Notes under the pieces: model-generated
Told to the model about the DNA's origin: nothing
What the model saw: the letters and a program-made list of their open reading frames with translations, nothing else
The model's database searches: none
From: Protonemura montana
Taxonomy: Eukaryota > Arthropoda > Insecta > Plecoptera > Nemouridae
Assembly: GCA_947568835.1 (NCBI GenBank)
Contig: OX387602.1
Coordinates: 17,845,021 to 17,909,020, forward strand
Direction: 5' to 3'
DNA length: 64,000 nucleotides
Shown: one piece after another, positions 60,601-64,000 of the stretch
How the letters are laid out: each line of letters opens with the position of its first letter
How positions within the stretch are numbered: the first letter of the stretch is position 1
Position numbers and translations under genes: made by a program

Positions 60601-63600
60601 TCGCCGGATATCTGTGTTTTTATAGCCCAATGCACAATGATTTCCACGGCAGTTCCTACTCCTTTGCGCACGCTCTCCGACACACCCCACATGTCGCTCT
60701 GGCGCGCTCTCCGAACAAGTGTTCCGTGACGCTGGAGTGGCACCCAATCTGTCTCCAAACACCTTCACGGCGTCTTATCTGTCACTTGGCTCGGAGGCGG
60801 CCGTTTGCAAGGCGGACTCTTGCGATCGATAAATCACCGTTCATCTTTTTAAAAACATGCTAGTTAAAAGTAATTGCATGACATTTCGCCGCGATCGCGC
60901 GCGAATAGACGCGTGTTTGAGTTAGTGTGATACCACTTTTGAGGCTATTCCCACGCTGGTTTGCCAAACAAACGATGTTGATTTTACTATTTTCCTTGCG
61001 GCCCAGACTTTGATGTGGACTGAAATTTACTCGCCCGTCCGCGATGGCGCCGGCTCACGAAACACTGGTCGAGTTTAAAAAGATCCTGTCAGAATCGCGG
61101 GAATTAATCTGAAGAGCTGGTGATACTTAGAAAATAATAAACATTTTATAATACGGCTTCCTGCACGATTTAAAGATGCTTTTATCCGGCGAACGAGCAA
61201 AAAAAAAATACTGGCGGGTTTCAAAATTCTATTTCCGATTTGCCGACGGCCGACGCCGGCCGACGCCTTCGTCGCGTTACGGCGTCGCGACGCTAGGCTA
61301 GCGTCGGTGGTTTCGTCTTATTTTAGGCCTGGCGTCTGCCGAGCCAGCGTTTGATGAGATGAGACTCTGACGAAACGATTTGTCTGCCAAAACAATGGAC
61401 AGACCACGCCGATCGTGAAGATGGTTGGAGGGGGAGGGGAGGGGCACCCTTGAACCCGCGGCATTACCGGTCCACCCTATCGGTGTAGCACTCAAGTATA
61501 GACTACAAAAACGGTCACACTCAGTTGTGCCACAAGATTTATCTGTTATAATTGGCTTTCGCGTAAGAAAGGAAATTTATTTGTCAAGTAAGAGATCATT
61601 AAATTTCAAAGAGTTGTGCCCTCGGCCAATTTATAATGATTTATTTGTATAACCCAGGCCATTCTTTTTTTTATCTTCCCTTCTGTGATAGTTTATTCCC
61701 AGTACTATAATAATTTGGGTTGACTTTTGTTGGTTTATTGTTATTTATATTGTCTGATGACTGTAATTTCTTCACCTGTTCTGGAGTAAATCAATTTAAC
61801 AAAAAGTGGATCATTGATTTACTGACTGTTGATCTACCGCCAGACCGCCACCTACAGCAGTGGTCAATTTGGACAACAAATTTTGGTCGCAATCAAATTG
61901 AATTTGCATAGGCCAAATTTTCTTTCATTTTTCACTCATTTCACTCTCCTTGTCATATTATTATTTTGTTAAACTGCAAGCAAAAATTTTGCAGTGACTA
62001 TAAAAAGCGCAGATTTTTTGAATCCCTCTCAGAAGGCCACAATTTTTTCAAAATCAGTGTTTTACTGACGCTACAGCAAGAAAAAATGCGTTCTGACAAC
62101 ACACCCATTGACGATAGGGGAATACATGTGAGGATTGATGGCATACACCTAAACCATTGACTTTATAGTTTACAGTTGGTTCACTAGCACTAATATAAAA
62201 CTGGCTTTGCAATAAAAAACTAGCTGGTAACTACTATGCTGATGCAAATAGTGGTCGCCCAGAGGTGAAACACTATCATTTTGAGTGACAAGAACTTGAA
62301 TATATTTTTTTCAGATAATTCGTATTTGAGACAATTTAATTTGGTTATTGATTATTGATTAATTTAACAAATTTATTGTTAATTTTTTGTTAATTGTAAC
62401 AATTAATTTGAGACGATTTTAGACAATTCATATTAAATTGCTCAATTAATGTTTTTTAATGCTGTAACCTCGACGAGTTATATACATGTATTGATTTGCT
62501 TAGCCCTAATTATATAATTGTAGAGGTTTTTCCGACAACACACCCATTGACAATAGGGGAACACATGTGAGGATTGATAGCAGACCAGTACTACTGTTGC
62601 CACCTGTCGGAGGATTGTTTGCTCCAAAGAGAGTTCAACAGCACTATGACTGACTAAACCTATAAACTCAACGCCCAAGCTAAGCACAGCTAGTGAAGTG
62701 AAAGCGCACTCACCAACAGTGTCCTCCGTATCAGTGTCTCCGTCAAGCGGCGACTCAATGAGGCTGAGGTTCTCGTACGAATCCCACCGCGTGACGGGAT
62801 CGTCGCTGTGGTCAACTGTCACCGCCGGTGTTGGCGCCGGCGAGGGCAGCCGCACCTCAGGTGTGGGGGAGAAGTGAAGCTCTACGGCGCCGTCCAGAGG
62901 GAACCGCAGGTCTGCAACCGAGGAAAAACATGCTCAGAGTCAGCGGAACAAAATTCAAGGTGGATAATCGTTTTCTTTGGAGAACGTCTTGAGAGAAGGT
63001 CTACATTTTTTCTTTTCTGGAATTGAGACCTGGTTTCAGCCTTCAGAATCAAAAGTATTTCACTGCTCTGTTCCAGTGTTGGTCAGCCTAAGGGCCTGTT
63101 TAACTGCCGACAATTGCAACTTCGGATTACGGCTTGTCAGAAACAATCGAACCTGCATACGAGTGGTTGTTGACATGCTACCGAGCATGTCCACCAAATT
63201 TTTAAAAGTTAAGAAAGTTGTAGAACAAAACCAACTTTCTACATTTAATTAAAACTGGTTCATTACTAAATAGTCCTATTTTTGTTTTGTTTAAAAAGAC
63301 TCCACTGAGAATCTCTGAATGAATCTGATAGCAGTGGCAACCATAGCAATCAGTTGAATAAAACACAGGGAACTAACCAGTGCATGCAGCGTCGAGTTCC
63401 TGCCTTGTAAAGCTCAGCGTGTAATCAGAAACTGCACACGTATGGAACTGGCACGCAAATATCAGCTCTCGCTGCGGCCTCTCGACGGTGCTGCTCGCAC
63501 CGCTCATTGGCGTGGTGCTCCGCGTCGGCGAGTCGGGTGCAGGGATGGGTGCCGTGTATCGGTGGTAGCACTTGACCAGGATATCGCCCCGCAGTTTGAG

Positions 63601-63853
63601 TCCACGCCGCTGCCGTTCCCCAGCAACATTCACAGTGAACTGGCGTGTTCCGGCGGCAACGCCGTGGATGCCCGACGTGTAGACCGGAACAAGACCCTCG
63701 TAGACCTTGAGGAACGCTCGGCAGCCACCGCTAGCGTCGTTCTCGGCAGACTCGAACGACGGGGCTCCCAGGACGGTGACATGTGTCAGGTACAGCGGTG
63801 CAGAGTTGATGCGGATGCTGCCAGAGAGGAGGCCCGAGAAGTACTCGACATAT
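39252..63853 (-). CDS. Tensin, 5'-partial (PTEN-type C2, disordered region, SH2, PTB), eleven exons
   Basis: Focal-adhesion adaptor linking actin and integrin-beta tails (PTB) with phosphotyrosine signalling (SH2). Minus-strand exons: 63853-63378, 62911-62714, 54732-53613, 43874-43346, 43052-42786, 41720-41518, 41006-40717, 40489-40271, 40174-39980, 39811-39577 and 39414-39252 (TAA). All phases agree; about 1297 residues are visible, and the N-terminal phosphatase-like domain lies right of the window. Seen in order: C2 domain ([20 protein letters not shown]), [28 protein letters not shown] followed by a 14-Gln run, Ser/Pro-rich linkers, SH2 ([13 protein letters not shown]...[11 protein letters not shown]), PTB ([20 protein letters not shown]...[13 protein letters not shown]...[17 protein letters not shown]). 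Fly blistery has the SH2/PTB part; this gene also keeps the C2 domain, like vertebrate tensins. Confidence 0.97.
43875..53612 (-). other. Tensin intron (9.7 kb), no gene supported
   Basis: No exon-like segment joins the tensin frame here and no independent gene is convincing. A minus-strand 135-codon ORF at 46390-46797 has no recognisable domain. A short imperfect tandem repeat (GCTCGTCTCCCATCGG units) lies at 47488-47550. Alternative tensin promoters could lie here, but none is evident. Confidence 0.6.
53613..54732 (-). other. Tensin large central exon with polyQ and two FIDAEV motifs
   Basis: This 1120-nt exon encodes the disordered centre. After [11 protein letters not shown] comes a 14-Gln run encoded by mixed CAA/CAG. 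It also contains SMDSGISS, an amphipathic [20 protein letters not shown], a HHHH tract, and two copies of a short motif: [13 protein letters not shown] and [13 protein letters not shown], about 100 residues apart. The rest is Ser/Pro/Thr-rich. Confidence 0.92.
59192..59211. repeat. Homopolymer (C)20
   Basis: Twenty consecutive C in a tensin intron. Confidence 0.95.
62095..62590. repeat. Direct repeat pair (~52 bp) 440 bp apart
   Basis: GACAACACACCCATTGACGA...GGATTGATGGC at 62095-62146 recurs at 62535-62586 with about five differences. The intervening DNA is very AT-rich. Confidence 0.85.
62714..63853 (-). other. Tensin C2-domain exons
   Basis: Two exons (63853-63378 and 62911-62714) encode the PTEN-type C2 domain and its C-terminal linker. 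[46 protein letters not shown] and [18 protein letters not shown] match vertebrate tensin block by block. The linker between CYHRY and the QFHTC strand is longer than in vertebrates (Pro/Ser/Thr-rich, [16 protein letters not shown]). The window shows no PTP-like domain upstream. Confidence 0.93.
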
Positions 63854-64000
63854 CTGTGGAGAGGATATGAGATATAATCTGGGAACTCCTTGCTCTTCTT
63901 TGCCAACTTAAATGCTGTTTTAGAGATGCTGTAGTGATGTTGCTTAAAATACTAATGAACTAGCTAACCACCTGCATGTATTCTTCTTAGTGCTTAGTGC

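Larger units (their letters stand above)
54733..62713 (-). other. Tensin intron (8.0 kb), no gene supported
   Basis: The intron is phase-compatible across the junction (TEDTV-DGEDAE). It contains a (C)20 run at 59192-59211, a GGC/GGT-rich microsatellite at 57311-57350, a (TA)n at 54977-54990 and a repeated ~55-bp sequence at 62095/62535. A GC-richer stretch at 55430-55640 might be an internal promoter for short tensin isoforms, but I see no TATA box or exon to support it. Confidence 0.55.

Noticed and set aside
1-64000. CRISPR arrays, operons, prokaryotic promoters or integrons
   Set aside because: The sequence is eukaryotic with spliced genes; the repeats present are transposon-derived or palindromic, not spacer arrays.

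Overview
This window looks like nuclear DNA of an arthropod, most likely an insect. Genes have GT-AG introns, exons are GC-rich in an AT-rich background, some introns exceed 7 kb, and one gene encodes a two-peptide sulfakinin precursor, a neuropeptide family of arthropods. I would not name an order from sequence alone.

Layout. (1) 1-5.7 kb, plus strand: the last seven exons of importin subunit beta-1, with a 1-kb foldback element in its last intron. (2) 8.9-13.25 kb, plus strand: a ten-exon organic cation/carnitine transporter-like (SLC22) gene. (3) 13.5-23.7 kb, minus strand: an eight-exon gene for a ~374-residue coiled-coil protein, convergent with the transporter. Its 7.2-kb first intron contains, on the opposite strand, a GMC oxidoreductase gene (20.0-23.0 kb) whose 3' end is split by a 1098-bp hAT-like element with a perfect 8-bp target-site duplication. 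The intron also holds two 5S-rRNA-derived SINE copies. (4) 25.5-26.2 kb, minus strand: a single-exon orphan ORF with a TATA box. (5) 26.9-28.3 kb, plus strand: a sulfakinin gene with a consensus CRE and a TATA-like box upstream. (6) 29.5-37.9 kb: a repeat island with a LINE 3' fragment, two inverted copies of one hAT-like MITE (each with its own 8-bp TSD), a third 5S-derived SINE, five tRNA-like sequences, inverted copies of another repeat, a ~90-bp-arm foldback, and a block of six back-to-back perfect hairpins. (7) 39.25-63.85 kb, minus strand: eleven exons of tensin (PTEN-like C2 domain, disordered middle with polyQ, SH2, PTB), running off the right edge, with introns of about 9.7 and 8 kb.

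The genes are unrelated in function: nuclear import, solute transport, a redox enzyme, a neuropeptide and focal-adhesion signalling. The least explained structure is the hairpin array at 36708-36976. All six hairpins are perfect, all have 3-nt loops, and on one strand or the other every loop is GAA or GGA closed by C-G. This is the C(GNA)G arrangement known to make exceptionally stable DNA minihairpins. I do not recognise it as a described element.
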